A stretch of 64,000 nucleotides of DNA from DASWED01 sp036394995 (GCA_036394995.1 DASWED010000125.1:1-64000); one strand, 5' to 3'; counted from the stretch's first letter, positions 32,531 through 40,767 are shown. Program-made: numbers and translations. Notes: generated by a model not told the origin, from the sequence alone.

Positions 32531-33136
32531 ATGCGGAGGCCCGGCGTCGGCGACCCGGCGCCCGACGTGTCGTTGGTGAACCGGGGCGGCCGGCAGGTCC
32601 GGCTCTCGGCGCGGTGGCGGCGGAAGCCGCTGGTCGCGGTGTTCCTTCGGCACTTCGGGTGAACGTTCTGCCAGGAGCACGTCGTGCAGTTGCGCGACGA
32701 CCGTGAGGGGTTCGATGCAGCCGGCGCCGGCATCACGCTGATCGGCCTGGGCCCCCACACCCGCGCGCAGCTGTTCTGCGACGAACGCCATGTCCCCTTC
32801 GAGTGCCTGTCCGATCCGACCCAGGATGCCTACCGGGCATTCGGCCTGGAACGGGGGACGAACCGCCAGCTGTTCGGCCCCCAGCTGATCCTGCGATACG
32901 CCCGCGCACTGCTCCGGCGTGACGTCGACGCGGCCAAGCTCTCCGGCGACGACTACCGCCAGATGCCGGGCACCTTCGTCATCGACCGTTCCGGCGTGAT
33001 CCGCTACGCCCACCGCAACCGCGACGTCGCCGACAACCCCCCCAACGACGACGTCCTGGCCGCGCTGGCGGAGCTCCGGCGAGGTAGCGGTCGGGCCCGT
33101 GCGATACCCTCCGGGCACCAGGAGGACCCGCGATGA
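32531..33136 (+). CDS. SelU/AhpC-TSA_2-like peroxiredoxin-like protein, candidate selenoprotein (UGA at codon 44)
   Basis: A thioredoxin-fold protein of 201 residues if the single in-frame TGA at 32660-32662 is read through. Before it: VGDPAPDVSLVNRGGRQVRL and VAVFLRHFG. After it: TFCQEHVVQLRDDREG, TLIGLGPHTRAQLFCDERHV, FGLERGTNRQLFGPQLILRY, MPGTFVIDRSGVIRYAHRNR and DVADNPPND. Cys homologues read FLRHFGC-x-FC, so the TGA replaces the first Cys and gives U44-T-F-C47, a U-x-x-C redox motif as in eukaryotic SelU. A hairpin follows 18 nt later. A TGC-to-TGA mutation or base error is the alternative. Ends ATGA over the BKACE start. Confidence 0.75.
32672..32692 (+). promoter_or_regulatory. Candidate bacterial SECIS element (SelU-like gene)
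   Basis: GCAC (32677-32680) pairs with GUGC (32684-32687) around loop GUC. Beyond a 2-by-2 mismatch, CAG (32672-32674) can pair with UUG (32690-32692). The loop begins with G and starts 18 nt after the UGA, within the spacing described for bacterial SECIS hairpins. The upper stem is short, so the signal is modest. Confidence 0.45.
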
Positions 33137-34023
33137 CCCTGAGCGACCAGTGCATCATCACGTGCGCCGTCTCCGGCGCGGTGGCGAACAAGCAGCAGTG
33201 CGAGGGCATCCCGTACACGCCGGAGGAGTACGCGAAGGAGGTCCGCCGCGCGCGGGACGCCGGGGCCTCGATGGTCCACATCCACGCCCGGGAGCCGAAC
33301 GGCTCCCCGACCGTGCAGCCCGAGCACTACCGGGCCATCACGCAGGCCATCCTGGCCGAGACCCCGGACATCATCATCAACTACTCGACCGGCTGGGTGG
33401 GCCTCCCCATGGCCGAGCGCGTGGCGCACATCACGGACCTGAAGCCCGAGATCGGGGCCCTCAACATGGGCTCGATGAACTACGCGAAGTACTCGGAGAA
33501 GCGCAAGGGGTTCGTGTTCAACTTCGTGTTCGAGAACCACTTCGACGACATCGTGTTCCTGCTCCGGCGGATGAACGAGGCCGGGGTGAAGCCGGAATGC
33601 GAGTGCTTCGACGTCGGCCACGTCGAGTCGGTGGCTCCGCTCGTGGACATGGGGGTCATCCGGGAGCCGGTGCAGTTCTCGCTGATCCACGGCGTGCTGG
33701 GCGGCATCCAGGCTACCGCCAGGAACCTGGCCCACATGTCGAGCGTCGTCCCCGACGGCTCCACGTGGGGGGTCATCGCCGTCTCCCGCGAGCAGTGGAT
33801 GATGGTCGCCGCCTCGGCGGCCCTCGGGGGCAACGTGCGCGTGGGCTTCGAGGACAACTTCTACCTCCCGTCGGGGCAGATGGCGTCGTCGAACGGCGAC
33901 CTGGTGGAGGGGGCGGCCACCATCGTCCGGCTCCAGGGCCGCGAGGTGGCCGAGCCCGCGGAGGCCCGCCGCCTGCTGTCGCTCCCGGCCGAGCCGGACC
34001 GGTCCGCGGTTCTCGGAAGCTGA
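33133..34023 (+). CDS. BKACE family (3-keto-5-aminohexanoate cleavage-type) enzyme
   Basis: A 296-residue TIM-barrel enzyme of the beta-keto acid cleavage family. It splits a beta-keto acid with acetyl-CoA to acetoacetate and an acyl-CoA. MVHIHARE gives the zinc His pair H49/H51. ECFDVGHV and a late FEDNFYLPSGQMASSNGDLV segment complete the site. Actual substrate unknown, since the family is diverse. It overlaps the SelU-like gene by 4 bp and has AGGAGG just upstream. Biotin carrier and crotonase genes follow closely, so an acyl-CoA degradation operon is likely. Confidence 0.88.
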   Translation: MTLSDQCIITCAVSGAVANKQQCEGIPYTPEEYAKEVRRARDAGASMVHIHAREPNGSPTVQPEHYRAITQAILAETPDIIINYSTGWVGLPMAERVAHITDLKPEIGALNMGSMNYAKYSEKRKGFVFNFVFENHFDDIVFLLRRMNEAGVKPECECFDVGHVESVAPLVDMGVIREPVQFSLIHGVLGGIQATARNLAHMSSVVPDGSTWGVIAVSREQWMMVAASAALGGNVRVGFEDNFYLPSGQMASSNGDLVEGAATIVRLQGREVAEPAEARRLLSLPAEPDRSAVLGS

Positions 34024-34031
34024 CCGGGACC

Positions 34032-34244
34032 ATGCCGGAGGTCCAGGCCGAGATGGTGGCGAACGTCTGGAAGGTCGTGGTGGCGGCGGGGGATAACGTG
34101 GCGCCCGGGGACCCTCTGGTGATCCTGGAGTCCATGAAGATGGAGATCCCGGTGGAGTCGCCCGTGGCCGGGACCGTCACCGAGGTTCGGGTGCAGGAGG
34201 GCGGCGTCGTCCAGGAGGGCGACGTGATCGCCGTGGTGGACTGA
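34032..34244 (+). CDS. Biotin carboxyl carrier protein (free-standing biotinyl domain)
   Basis: A 70-residue biotinyl/lipoyl domain and nothing else. ESMKMEIPV contains the acceptor K36, and the two half-barrel repeats are GDNVAPGDPLVILES and GGVVQEGDVIAVVD. Very short free carriers like this serve actinobacterial acyl-CoA carboxylases. AccC at 20482 lacks a carrier domain, so this could be its partner. Starts 8 bp after the BKACE stop and ends 6 bp before the crotonase start. Confidence 0.9.
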   Translation: MPEVQAEMVANVWKVVVAAGDNVAPGDPLVILESMKMEIPVESPVAGTVTEVRVQEGGVVQEGDVIAVVD

Positions 34245-34250
34245 CCCGCG

Positions 34251-35057
34251 ATGGAGCAACGGGCGTCGATGATCCGGGTGGAGCGAGGGGGGCCGGTGGT
34301 CCGCGTGACCCTCTCGCGGGTCGAACAGCGCAACGCGGTGTCCACGGAGATGATCGAGGAGCTCATCGAGGCGCTGGGGGGCCTGGCCGCCGACCGTGAG
34401 ACCCGGGTGGTGGTCCTGGCCGGCGACGGCCCGGACTTCTGCGCGGGGGCTGACTTCGCCGAGCTCGAGGTGATGCGATCCGGCCCCGGCGAGTTCGATT
34501 ACGGCCGGAGCTTCGAGGAGCTGCTCCAGGCCATCGCCAACCATCCGGTTCCGGTCATCGCGCGGGTTCACGGGGCCGCCCTCGGCGCCGGCTGCCAGAT
34601 CGCGGTTGCCTGTGACCTCGCCGTGGTGGCCGAGGACGCGAAGATCGGCATCCCCTCGGCCCGCCTGGGGATCCTGATCAACTTCGAGAACATCCAGCGG
34701 CTCGTCCTGGCGGTGGGGCCGAAGCGGGCCGGCGAGATGCTGTTCACCGGCCGGGCCGTGGACGGGGTTCACGGCGCAGCCTGGGGCCTGGCCAACCTCG
34801 CCGTACCCGAGGACCAGCTCGACGAGGCGGTGGAGCGGCTGGCGCGGACCATCGCGGAGTCGGCCCCCCTGTCGGTGCAGGGCTCCAAGCGCGGCATCGG
34901 GGTGGTCCTGCAGAACCTGGCGGTGGACCGGTTCACCGAGGGGCACCGCGTGGCCGACTTCGACATGATGGCCGCCCAGGCATTCGCCAGCGAGGACCTC
35001 CAGGAGGGCATCCGGGCGTTCCGGGAGCGCCGCAAGCCCGAGTTCGAGGGCCGGTAG
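34251..35057 (+). CDS. Enoyl-CoA hydratase/isomerase family protein
   Basis: A 268-residue crotonase. VEQRNAVSTEMIEELIEALG and DGPDFCAGADFAELEV give the first oxyanion site; VHGAALGAGCQIAVACDLAV gives the second. GIPSARLGILINFENIQRLV follows, with Ala/Arg where hydratases often have Glu. The reaction may therefore be isomerisation, cleavage or another crotonase reaction. Complete C-terminus. In the BKACE-carrier run, with nth 4 bp downstream. Confidence 0.86.
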   Translation: MEQRASMIRVERGGPVVRVTLSRVEQRNAVSTEMIEELIEALGGLAADRETRVVVLAGDGPDFCAGADFAELEVMRSGPGEFDYGRSFEELLQAIANHPVPVIARVHGAALGAGCQIAVACDLAVVAEDAKIGIPSARLGILINFENIQRLVLAVGPKRAGEMLFTGRAVDGVHGAAWGLANLAVPEDQLDEAVERLARTIAESAPLSVQGSKRGIGVVLQNLAVDRFTEGHRVADFDMMAAQAFASEDLQEGIRAFRERRKPEFEGR

Positions 35058-35061
35058 CCCT

Positions 35062-35742
35062 ATGGCGCCGGCGCGGAAGCCCAGGGGGCTCACCCGGTCG
35101 AGCCCGGCCCGGGAACGGGCACCCGAGATCGTCCGGCGTCTGTCGGAGGCCTATCCGGACGCCCACGTCGCGCTGAAGTTCACCAACCCCCTGGAGATGC
35201 TGGTGGCCACCATCCTGTCGGCGCAGTGCACCGACGAGCGGGTGAACATGGTGACCCAGGGCCCCAAGGGGCTGTTCGCCAAGTACCGGAAGCCGAACGA
35301 CTACCTGCGGGTCCCGGACTCGGAGCTGGCCGCGGACATCCGCCCGACCGGGTTCTTCAACAACAAGACGAAGTCGATCCGGGGGGCGGCCCTGATGATC
35401 GTGGAGGAGTTCGGCGGCCGCGTGCCGGACACCATGGAGGAGATCCTGCGGCTCCCCGGCGTGGCCCGGAAGACCGGGAACATCGTGCTGGGGAACTCGT
35501 TCGGGGTCGTCGAGGGGATCGCCGTGGACACGCACGTCCGGCGGGTGTCGCAGCGGCTGGGGTTCACCGAGGAGCAGGACCCCGACAAGATCGAACGGGA
35601 CCTCATGGCGCTGATCCCCCGGGAGCGCTGGTTCGACTTCACCTACGTGCTCATCGACCACGGCCGCGCCGTGTGCAAGTCGGGCACGCCGCGATGCGAG
35701 GAGTGCGCGGTGAGCGACCTCTGCCCGTCCAGCCGCGTGTAG
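35062..35742 (+). CDS. nth: Endonuclease III (DNA glycosylase/AP lyase)
   Basis: A 226-residue bifunctional glycosylase that removes oxidised pyrimidines. The HhH motif LPGVARKTGN holds lyase K137, and the catalytic Asp is D156 in VDTHVRRVSQRLG. The iron-sulfur loop C205-x6-C212-x2-C215-x5-C221 is intact and predicts a 4Fe-4S cluster. Family length is normal with a short basic N-terminal extension. ATG 35062 lies 4 bp after the crotonase stop. Confidence 0.95.
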   Translation: MAPARKPRGLTRSSPARERAPEIVRRLSEAYPDAHVALKFTNPLEMLVATILSAQCTDERVNMVTQGPKGLFAKYRKPNDYLRVPDSELAADIRPTGFFNNKTKSIRGAALMIVEEFGGRVPDTMEEILRLPGVARKTGNIVLGNSFGVVEGIAVDTHVRRVSQRLGFTEEQDPDKIERDLMALIPRERWFDFTYVLIDHGRAVCKSGTPRCEECAVSDLCPSSRV

Positions 35743-35745
35743 GGC

Positions 35746-36246
35746 TCAGCCCTTCGTGGGGGCCGTGGTCGGGCTGTCCGGCAGGACGACCGGGAGGGCG
35801 ATCGCATGCTCCTGGACCACGCGGGCCCGACGGCCCTCGGGGCCGGCGTCGATCTCGAACCACACCAGGCTGCCACCCTGGCGGACCACGCCCCACCGGT
35901 CGGCCAGCCGGTCCACGATGTAGAGGCCCCAGCCGCCCGGCTCCGCGGGGTCGTGGACCCGGACGGCCGACGGCTCGAAGCCGGAACCCTGGTCCACGAC
36001 CTCCAGCCGGACCGACGACCTCGTCGCCCGGATCCGGAGATCGATCGCCTCCCCGGGCGCCTGCCCCGAGTGGCGCACGACGTTGGTGACCACCTCGCTC
36101 ACCAGCAGCACGAGGTCGTCGAGGACGTCCGTGGACACGTGGTCGTGGAAGGCCGAAACCAGCGTCCGGGCGTAGGCGGGCGCCCTCGGCCCGGTGGGGA
36201 CCTGGAGATCCAGCTCGATCGGGTGATCGCGACCCTCGGTCTTCAC
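35746..36246 (-). CDS. RsbW-like ATP-binding (HATPase_c) regulator
   Basis: A 166-residue GHKL-type kinase or anti-sigma domain. The N-box is LDDLVLLVSEVVTNVVRHSG. EVVDQGSGFEP is the G1-like Asp box and GGWGLYIVDRLADRWGV the ATP lid. Such proteins bind a sigma factor or phosphorylate an anti-anti-sigma partner. GTG 36246 is chosen over upstream starts because AGGAGG lies 6 nt away. It is downstream of a PP2C-type phosphatase gene on the same strand and close to SigF and its own RsbW-like partner. Confidence 0.83.
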   Translation of the reverse strand: MKTEGRDHPIELDLQVPTGPRAPAYARTLVSAFHDHVSTDVLDDLVLLVSEVVTNVVRHSGQAPGEAIDLRIRATRSSVRLEVVDQGSGFEPSAVRVHDPAEPGGWGLYIVDRLADRWGVVRQGGSLVWFEIDAGPEGRRARVVQEHAIALPVVLPDSPTTAPTKG

Positions 36247-36356
36247 CGTCCCCCTCCTGTGTACGCACACCATGCCCACTGGAAGGGGGTTGTACGCGCA
36301 CCGCGGACGGAAATCCGGCGGAACGTGGTCGCTCGGGCGGACCGGGTGACCACCGT

Positions 36357-37745
36357 CTAGCCGACGGAGCGCAGGACCACGATGGCGACGTCGTCCCGGA
36401 GGACCCCGCCCTGGAACTCGATCACGGCGTCCTCCAGGTGTGCGGCGATGTCCGAGGCGCTACGGCCGGCGAGGGGCTCGAGCATCCTCGCCACCCGGTC
36501 CTCGGTCATGACCTTGCCCTTCGACGGGGTTCCGATGACGCCGTCCGTGTACAGGATCATGGCGTCCCCGTGCTCCAGGTTGGCCAGCTCGTCGTCAAGC
36601 TCGGGGTCGGGGAACACCCCGAGGAGGGTCCCGGCGTGCCCCACGGACTCGACCAGGCCGTTGCGGCGGAGGATCACCGGTGGCGGGTGGCCGCCGCAGG
36701 CCACCGTGAGCCTGGCCCCGGAGTCGGTGAGCCGCATCCGCACGAACGTGACCGTGCAGAACCGGGCGTCGTCGCGCTGCTGGCGGAGGGCCTCGTTCAG
36801 CGTGTCCAGGATCCGGCTGGGACGGCGCTGCCGCATGGCCGCCGCCCGGACCGTGTAGCGGGCCTGGCCGGTGACGGCCGCCGCCTCGGGCCCCTTCCCG
36901 CACACGTCGCCGATGACGACCGCCCATCCCCGGTCGTCGGTCTCGAACAGGTCGTAGAAGTCGCCGCCCACCTCGTTGCCCTCGCCCGCGGCGTGGTACC
37001 GGGCCGCCACCTCGAACCCAGGGACGTCGGGCAGCTCGCGGGGCAGGAGGCTGGCCTGCAGCGCCCGGGCCACCCGGGTCCGCTCCCCGTACAGCCGAGC
37101 GTTGTCGGCGGCGAGGGCCGCCCGCCGGGCCAGGTCCTCCGCCAGCCCCACCTCGGCCTGGTCGAACGAACGCTCGGGCGACGTCGACACCAGCGTGATG
37201 GCCCCGAGGATCCGGCCCCGGGCCAGCAGGGGGAGGCATATGAACGACCGGAATCCCAGCTCGTTGACCAGTCGGAAGTGCTCCTCGTCGCGGGTCGTGG
37301 CGCGGAGGGACTCCGGTCCGAACGCACCGAACCGGGATCGTCCCGTCTTCATGACGTCGACGCTCGGATGGGGGCCCGCCGGGTCGGGGGGGTAGCGGTC
37401 CCGCAGGACGTCCGCGACGGGCTGGAGCATGGGGTCGGCGTGCGCGGCGGCCATCCTCCGGACCGCGCCGGACGGGTCCAGCACGTCGATCAGGCACACG
37501 TCGGCCAGGCCCGACACGGCCAGCCTTGCCAGCCGCTCCAGGGTCTGTTCGAAATCGAGCGACGCCCCCAGCAGCGAGCTCGCCTCCAGGAGGAAGTCCA
37601 GGCGCTGCCGGGTGGCCTCGGCCTCGGCCAGCGCGATGTCCCGGGCCGCCAGGAACTCGTCCTTCTCCGCCGCGGTGGCCCGGAGCTCGTCCTCGATCCG
37701 TCTGAGCTCTGCGGGATCCGCGGTGCGCTCGGTCCCCGTGCTCAC
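36357..37745 (-). CDS. GAF-domain PP2C/SpoIIE-type serine phosphatase (RsbU/RsbP-like)
   Basis: A 462-residue regulator. A coiled coil comes first (about 10-50), then a GAF sensor domain (about 60-215) with RSFICLPLLARGRILGAITL. The SpoIIE/PP2C phosphatase follows (about 245-460): EVGGDFYDLFETDDRGWAVV, IGDVCGKGPEAAAVTGQARY, VACGGHPPPVILRR, YTDGVIGTPSKG and LRDDVAIVVLRSV. The acidic metal ligands (GGDFYD, DVCGKG, DDVA) are present. It should dephosphorylate an anti-anti-sigma factor on a signal sensed by GAF. GTG 37745 has GGAGGG 6 nt upstream. Confidence 0.9.
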   Translation of the reverse strand: MSTGTERTADPAELRRIEDELRATAAEKDEFLAARDIALAEAEATRQRLDFLLEASSLLGASLDFEQTLERLARLAVSGLADVCLIDVLDPSGAVRRMAAAHADPMLQPVADVLRDRYPPDPAGPHPSVDVMKTGRSRFGAFGPESLRATTRDEEHFRLVNELGFRSFICLPLLARGRILGAITLVSTSPERSFDQAEVGLAEDLARRAALAADNARLYGERTRVARALQASLLPRELPDVPGFEVAARYHAAGEGNEVGGDFYDLFETDDRGWAVVIGDVCGKGPEAAAVTGQARYTVRAAAMRQRRPSRILDTLNEALRQQRDDARFCTVTFVRMRLTDSGARLTVACGGHPPPVILRRNGLVESVGHAGTLLGVFPDPELDDELANLEHGDAMILYTDGVIGTPSKGKVMTEDRVARMLEPLAGRSASDIAAHLEDAVIEFQGGVLRDDVAIVVLRSVG

Positions 37746-37968
37746 GGGGAGCCCTCCGCCGAGAGCCCGGGCGGAAGCGACGTCAGGGTGAGGGGGCGAA
37801 CGATCATCGGCTCCACGAGGTCATCTGCCCGGCGCGTCCCACGGGCCGGGGGGGAGATGCGTCGAATGGATCCGGCCCCGCCGCTGGCCTCGAAGGTGCC
37901 CGCGTGGCGCCCAACGGGCGCCCGGGCAAGTGTACCGAACGGGGTCCCGGTGCGAGCGCGCCCGAGGA

Positions 37969-38226
37969 TCAGCCCGTGACCACCATGCGGTGGGACCGGC
38001 GACGGGACCTCCGGAGGGCCCGTCGTTCGTCCTCGGACAGTCCTCCCCACACGCCCGCCTCCTGGCCGGTCTCCATGGCCCACTCCAGGCACTCGGGACG
38101 GACGTCGCACCGGACGCACACGGCCTTGGCGGCCTCGATCTGGACGGCGGCCTGCCCCGTGGAGCCGATCGGGAAGAACAGCTCGGGGTCCTCGTTGCGG
38201 CAGCGTGCGTGGTGGACCCAGTCCAT
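37969..38226 (-). CDS. WhiB-family iron-sulfur transcriptional regulator
   Basis: An 85-residue WhiB-like protein. Cluster ligands C9, C37, C40 and C46 fit the C...C-x2-C-x5-C pattern for a 4Fe-4S cluster. The GVWGG turn is followed by the basic RRALRRSRRRSHR DNA-binding tail. WhiB proteins bind region 4 of the main sigma factor and sense redox or nitric oxide. GGGAGGGG lies 4 nt before ATG 38226. It is divergent from the phosphodiesterase gene. Confidence 0.93.
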   Translation of the reverse strand: MDWVHHARCRNEDPELFFPIGSTGQAAVQIEAAKAVCVRCDVRPECLEWAMETGQEAGVWGGLSEDERRALRRSRRRSHRMVVTG

Positions 38227-38307
38227 CGACCCCTCCCCCGACTCTGCGCCAATGGTCGGCGATTCCGGCACGCCGACCCCCCCAACCGGGCGGCGCGAGG
38301 GCGCGAG

Positions 38308-38313
38308 TATACT
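38308..38313 (+). promoter_or_regulatory. -10 box of the phosphodiesterase promoter, TATACT
   Basis: A consensus-like TATACT lies 21 nt upstream of ATG 38335 in the divergent gap between whiB-like and phosphodiesterase genes. It would give a leader of about 14 nt. Confidence 0.45.
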
Positions 38314-38334
38314 GACCCCCTCTTCGCACACGCA

Positions 38335-39120
38335 ATGGCTACGCTCGATTTCCCCTCCGAATCCAGGCCCCTCGTCGTCGCGCACCGCGGGGCATCCGCG
38401 ACATACCCGGAAAACACCCTCGAATCGTTTGCCGCGGCCATCGAATCCGGGGCCCAGGCCGTGGAGTTCGACGTCCGGATGTCCGCGGACGGCGTGGCGG
38501 TGGTCATGCACGACCCGGACGTCTCGCGAAGCACCGACGGGACCGGGCTGGTCCACGAGCTGACCGTGGCGGAGCTGAAGCGGCTGGACGCATCGGGTGG
38601 ACGGGAGGACCGGGCGGAGGTTCCGACGCTCCGGGAGGTCCTGGAGCTGTGCTCCGGCCGCATCGGTGTCGACCTCGAGATCAAGAACATCCCCGGCGAG
38701 CCTGGGTTCGACTCGCCCCGGGAGGCCGCGGCGGAAGCCGCGCTGCGGGACCTCGAGGGGAGCGGCTTCTCCGGGCCCGTGCTGATCTCGTCGTTCAACT
38801 GGCTGTCCATCGAACGGTGCCGGGAGCTGGCCCCGGGCGTCCCCACCGGGTTCCTGACCATCGGGGCCATGGATCCCGCCGAGGCGTTCGCGTACGCCCG
38901 GGGTGCCGGCCATCCATGGGTCCTCCCGCATGCGGCGGCGCTGCTCCCCGCCGGCGCCGGGTTCGTCGAGCGGGTCCACCGGGCGGGGATGTTCGTCGGG
39001 ACGTGGGTGGTGGACGACCCGGACACCATGACGCGGCTGTTCGCCATGGACGTCGACGCCGTGGCCACGAACGACCCCGCGCTCGGGGTGGAGGTCAGGG
39101 CGGCGGCCCGGTCGGGCTGA
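38335..39120 (+). CDS. Glycerophosphodiester phosphodiesterase
   Basis: A 261-residue TIM-barrel GDPD, which cleaves glycerophosphodiesters to glycerol 3-phosphate and an alcohol. VVAHRGASATYPENTLESFA carries the catalytic HR and the metal Glu. AVEFDVRMSADGVAVVMHDP holds the Glu-Asp pair and second His. IGVDLEIKN is strand 5, and FVGTWVVDDPDTMTRLFAMD leads to VDAVATNDP at the end. No signal peptide, so cytoplasmic. Complete. Confidence 0.93.
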   Translation: MATLDFPSESRPLVVAHRGASATYPENTLESFAAAIESGAQAVEFDVRMSADGVAVVMHDPDVSRSTDGTGLVHELTVAELKRLDASGGREDRAEVPTLREVLELCSGRIGVDLEIKNIPGEPGFDSPREAAAEAALRDLEGSGFSGPVLISSFNWLSIERCRELAPGVPTGFLTIGAMDPAEAFAYARGAGHPWVLPHAAALLPAGAGFVERVHRAGMFVGTWVVDDPDTMTRLFAMDVDAVATNDPALGVEVRAAARSG

Positions 39121-39128
39121 CGGTTGGG

Positions 39129-39878
39129 TCAGCCGGCCAGGCCGTCCCGGAGGTTCGCCAGCGTCTTCGCCAGCAGCCGGGAGACGTGCATCTGGGAGAT
39201 CCCGAGCTTGTCGGCGATCTCGCTCTGGGTCATGCCCTTGAAGAACCGGAGGTACAGCATGGCCCGTTCCCGCGGAGGGAGCTGGTCCAGCAGGGGCGTG
39301 AGACTGGTCCGGTACTCCAGGAGCTCCAGCGTCTCGTCCTCGGAGCCGATCTGGTCCCGCAGGGCCAGATCCTCGTCCCCGGACGGCGCGTCGAGCGAGG
39401 TCAGGGTGTAGGCGTGGGCGGACTCCAGGCCCTCGAGGACCTCGTCCTCGGTGGTCCCGGCGGCCTGGGCCATCTCGGCCACGGTGGGGGCCCGCCCGAG
39501 CTCCTGGGACAGCTTGCCCGTGATCTCGCCCAGCTGGAGGTTCAGCTCCTGCAGGCGGCGGGGGACCCGGACGGCCCACCCCTTGTCGCGGAAGTGCCGC
39601 TTCAGCTCGCCCACGATGGTCGGGGTGGCGTACGTCGAGAACTCCACAGCGCGGTCGGGGTCGAACCTGTCCACGGCCTTGATCAGCCCGATCGTGGCGA
39701 CCTGGATGAGGTCCTCGAGCGGCTCCCCCCGGCCGGCGAACCGACGGGCCAGGTACTCCACGAGCCCCAGGTGCGCCTCGATGAGCTCCTGGCGGATCTC
39801 GGGGTCCTCGTTCGCCCGGAACTGCCGGAACAGCTCCTTGACGTAGTCGCGGTCGGGGACGCCTCGTCTGAACGTCAA
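39129..39878 (-). CDS. SigF/SigB-family RNA polymerase sigma factor (general stress)
   Basis: A 249-residue group 3 sigma-70 factor. Region 2 has GEPLEDLIQVATIGLIKAVD and RFDPDRAVEFSTYATPTIVG; then ELKRHFRDKGWAVRVPRRLQ; region 3 has LGRAPTVAEMAQAAG. Region 4 has LPPRERAMLYLRFFKGMTQS, EIADKLGISQMHVSRLLAKT and LANLRDGL. The only good start is TTG 39878, with a GGGGGG run upstream. It follows its RsbW-like gene by 2 bp, so sigma and inhibitor are made together. Confidence 0.92.
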   Translation of the reverse strand: MTFRRGVPDRDYVKELFRQFRANEDPEIRQELIEAHLGLVEYLARRFAGRGEPLEDLIQVATIGLIKAVDRFDPDRAVEFSTYATPTIVGELKRHFRDKGWAVRVPRRLQELNLQLGEITGKLSQELGRAPTVAEMAQAAGTTEDEVLEGLESAHAYTLTSLDAPSGDEDLALRDQIGSEDETLELLEYRTSLTPLLDQLPPRERAMLYLRFFKGMTQSEIADKLGISQMHVSRLLAKTLANLRDGLAG

Positions 39879-39880
39879 GC

Positions 39881-40255
39881 TCAGCCCCCCGTTCTGGCCA
39901 CCGAGAGCGACAGGGTGGTCGAGCCGTCCGCGAGATCCGGGCGGATGTCGCGGGCGATTGCTTCCAGGATCACCCGCGACCACTCGGACAGCAGCTCCCG
40001 TCCCGTCCGTCGCGGGCCCTCGGTCCGGGCGATCAGGTCGATGCCCTGCTCCGCCGGGCGCAGCTCCATCGTGATGTGGGTGGGGGTCTCGGTGACGGCC
40101 ATCAGGCGCGAGCACACCTCGTCGACCACGATCTGCAATTCCGTGATGCGGTCGATGGGAAAGTCCATCCGGGCGGCCAGCGCGGAGGCCGCAGCTCGCA
40201 GGAGCGCCACGTGGGAGGTGTCGCCCGGGATCCGGACCGTGACGGTGTCTGACAT
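39881..40255 (-). CDS. RsbW-like anti-sigma factor (HATPase domain)
   Basis: A 124-residue serine-kinase/anti-sigma protein. MSDTVTVRIPGDTSHVALLR is the typical start and DRITELQIVVDEVCSRLMAV the N-box. The C-terminus has ARDIRPDLADGSTTLSLSVA. The ATP-lid glycines are poorly kept compared with the protein at 35746. It is immediately upstream of the SigF-like gene, as in actinobacterial rsbW-sigF pairs. An anti-anti-sigma (STAS) gene is not seen in the window. Confidence 0.85.
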   Translation of the reverse strand: MSDTVTVRIPGDTSHVALLRAAASALAARMDFPIDRITELQIVVDEVCSRLMAVTETPTHITMELRPAEQGIDLIARTEGPRRTGRELLSEWSRVILEAIARDIRPDLADGSTTLSLSVARTGG

Positions 40256-40322
40256 CCGGCCGCATTCTACGGGAGGCCCGGGGATCCGGTTTCCGGCGGG
40301 AGAAACGGCGGGGCCCGGCCGC

Positions 40323-40328
40323 TATCCT
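40323..40328 (+). promoter_or_regulatory. -10 box of a likely leaderless promoter
   Basis: TATCCT ends 8 nt before GTG 40337, with GGGGCGCT between. Confidence 0.5.
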
Positions 40329-40336
40329 GGGGCGCT

Positions 40337-40732
40337 GTGTTCCGGCGGAAGCGACTGCCCGCGGATCTCGAGGGGCCCTACGAGGGCTTCCTGGAGGTCC
40401 TGCGGCGCGTGGAGGAGGCCAAGGAGGCCCTGGTGACGGCCGTCCCGATGGCCCGGAATCCCGGCCGGCCCCTGGCCGACGGGCTGGCCGAGTACCAGGC
40501 CGGGCTGGAGGACGCCCGGGACCACATGATCAGGTGGCGGGCCCCCGTGGTCGAGCGGCACTGGGATGCCTGCCGGGATGGGCTGGACCGCGCGCTGAAG
40601 GTCGCCGAACGGTTCCGCCTGGACACCCCGGACCTGCCGTTCGACGCGCTGATGTTCGGCCTCCAGGACCTCATGGCCCCACTCGACGTGTTCGAACAGG
40701 CCGAGCAGGCCTTCCGCCGCCTCCGCCGCTGA
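40337..40732 (+). CDS. Helical protein of unknown function
   Basis: A 131-residue, highly charged all-helical protein with no cysteine pair or membrane segment. PYEGFLEVLRRVEEAKEALV and FDALMFGLQDLMAPLDVFEQ look like amphipathic helices, so a small helical bundle is likely. It is divergent from the rsbW-sigF pair. Start GTG 40337 behind a TATCCT box; a strong terminator follows. Not recognised. Confidence 0.7.
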   Translation: MFRRKRLPADLEGPYEGFLEVLRRVEEAKEALVTAVPMARNPGRPLADGLAEYQAGLEDARDHMIRWRAPVVERHWDACRDGLDRALKVAERFRLDTPDLPFDALMFGLQDLMAPLDVFEQAEQAFRRLRR

Positions 40733-40767
40733 CGCGTCCGTCCGGGGGCCCGGGGCCGGGCACGCGT

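Noticed and set aside
32684..33136. SelU-like gene starting at GTG 32684 downstream of the TGA
   Set aside because: This would remove the first strand and the active site and has no ribosome-binding site; the ATG at 32531 with a leaderless box is far better.
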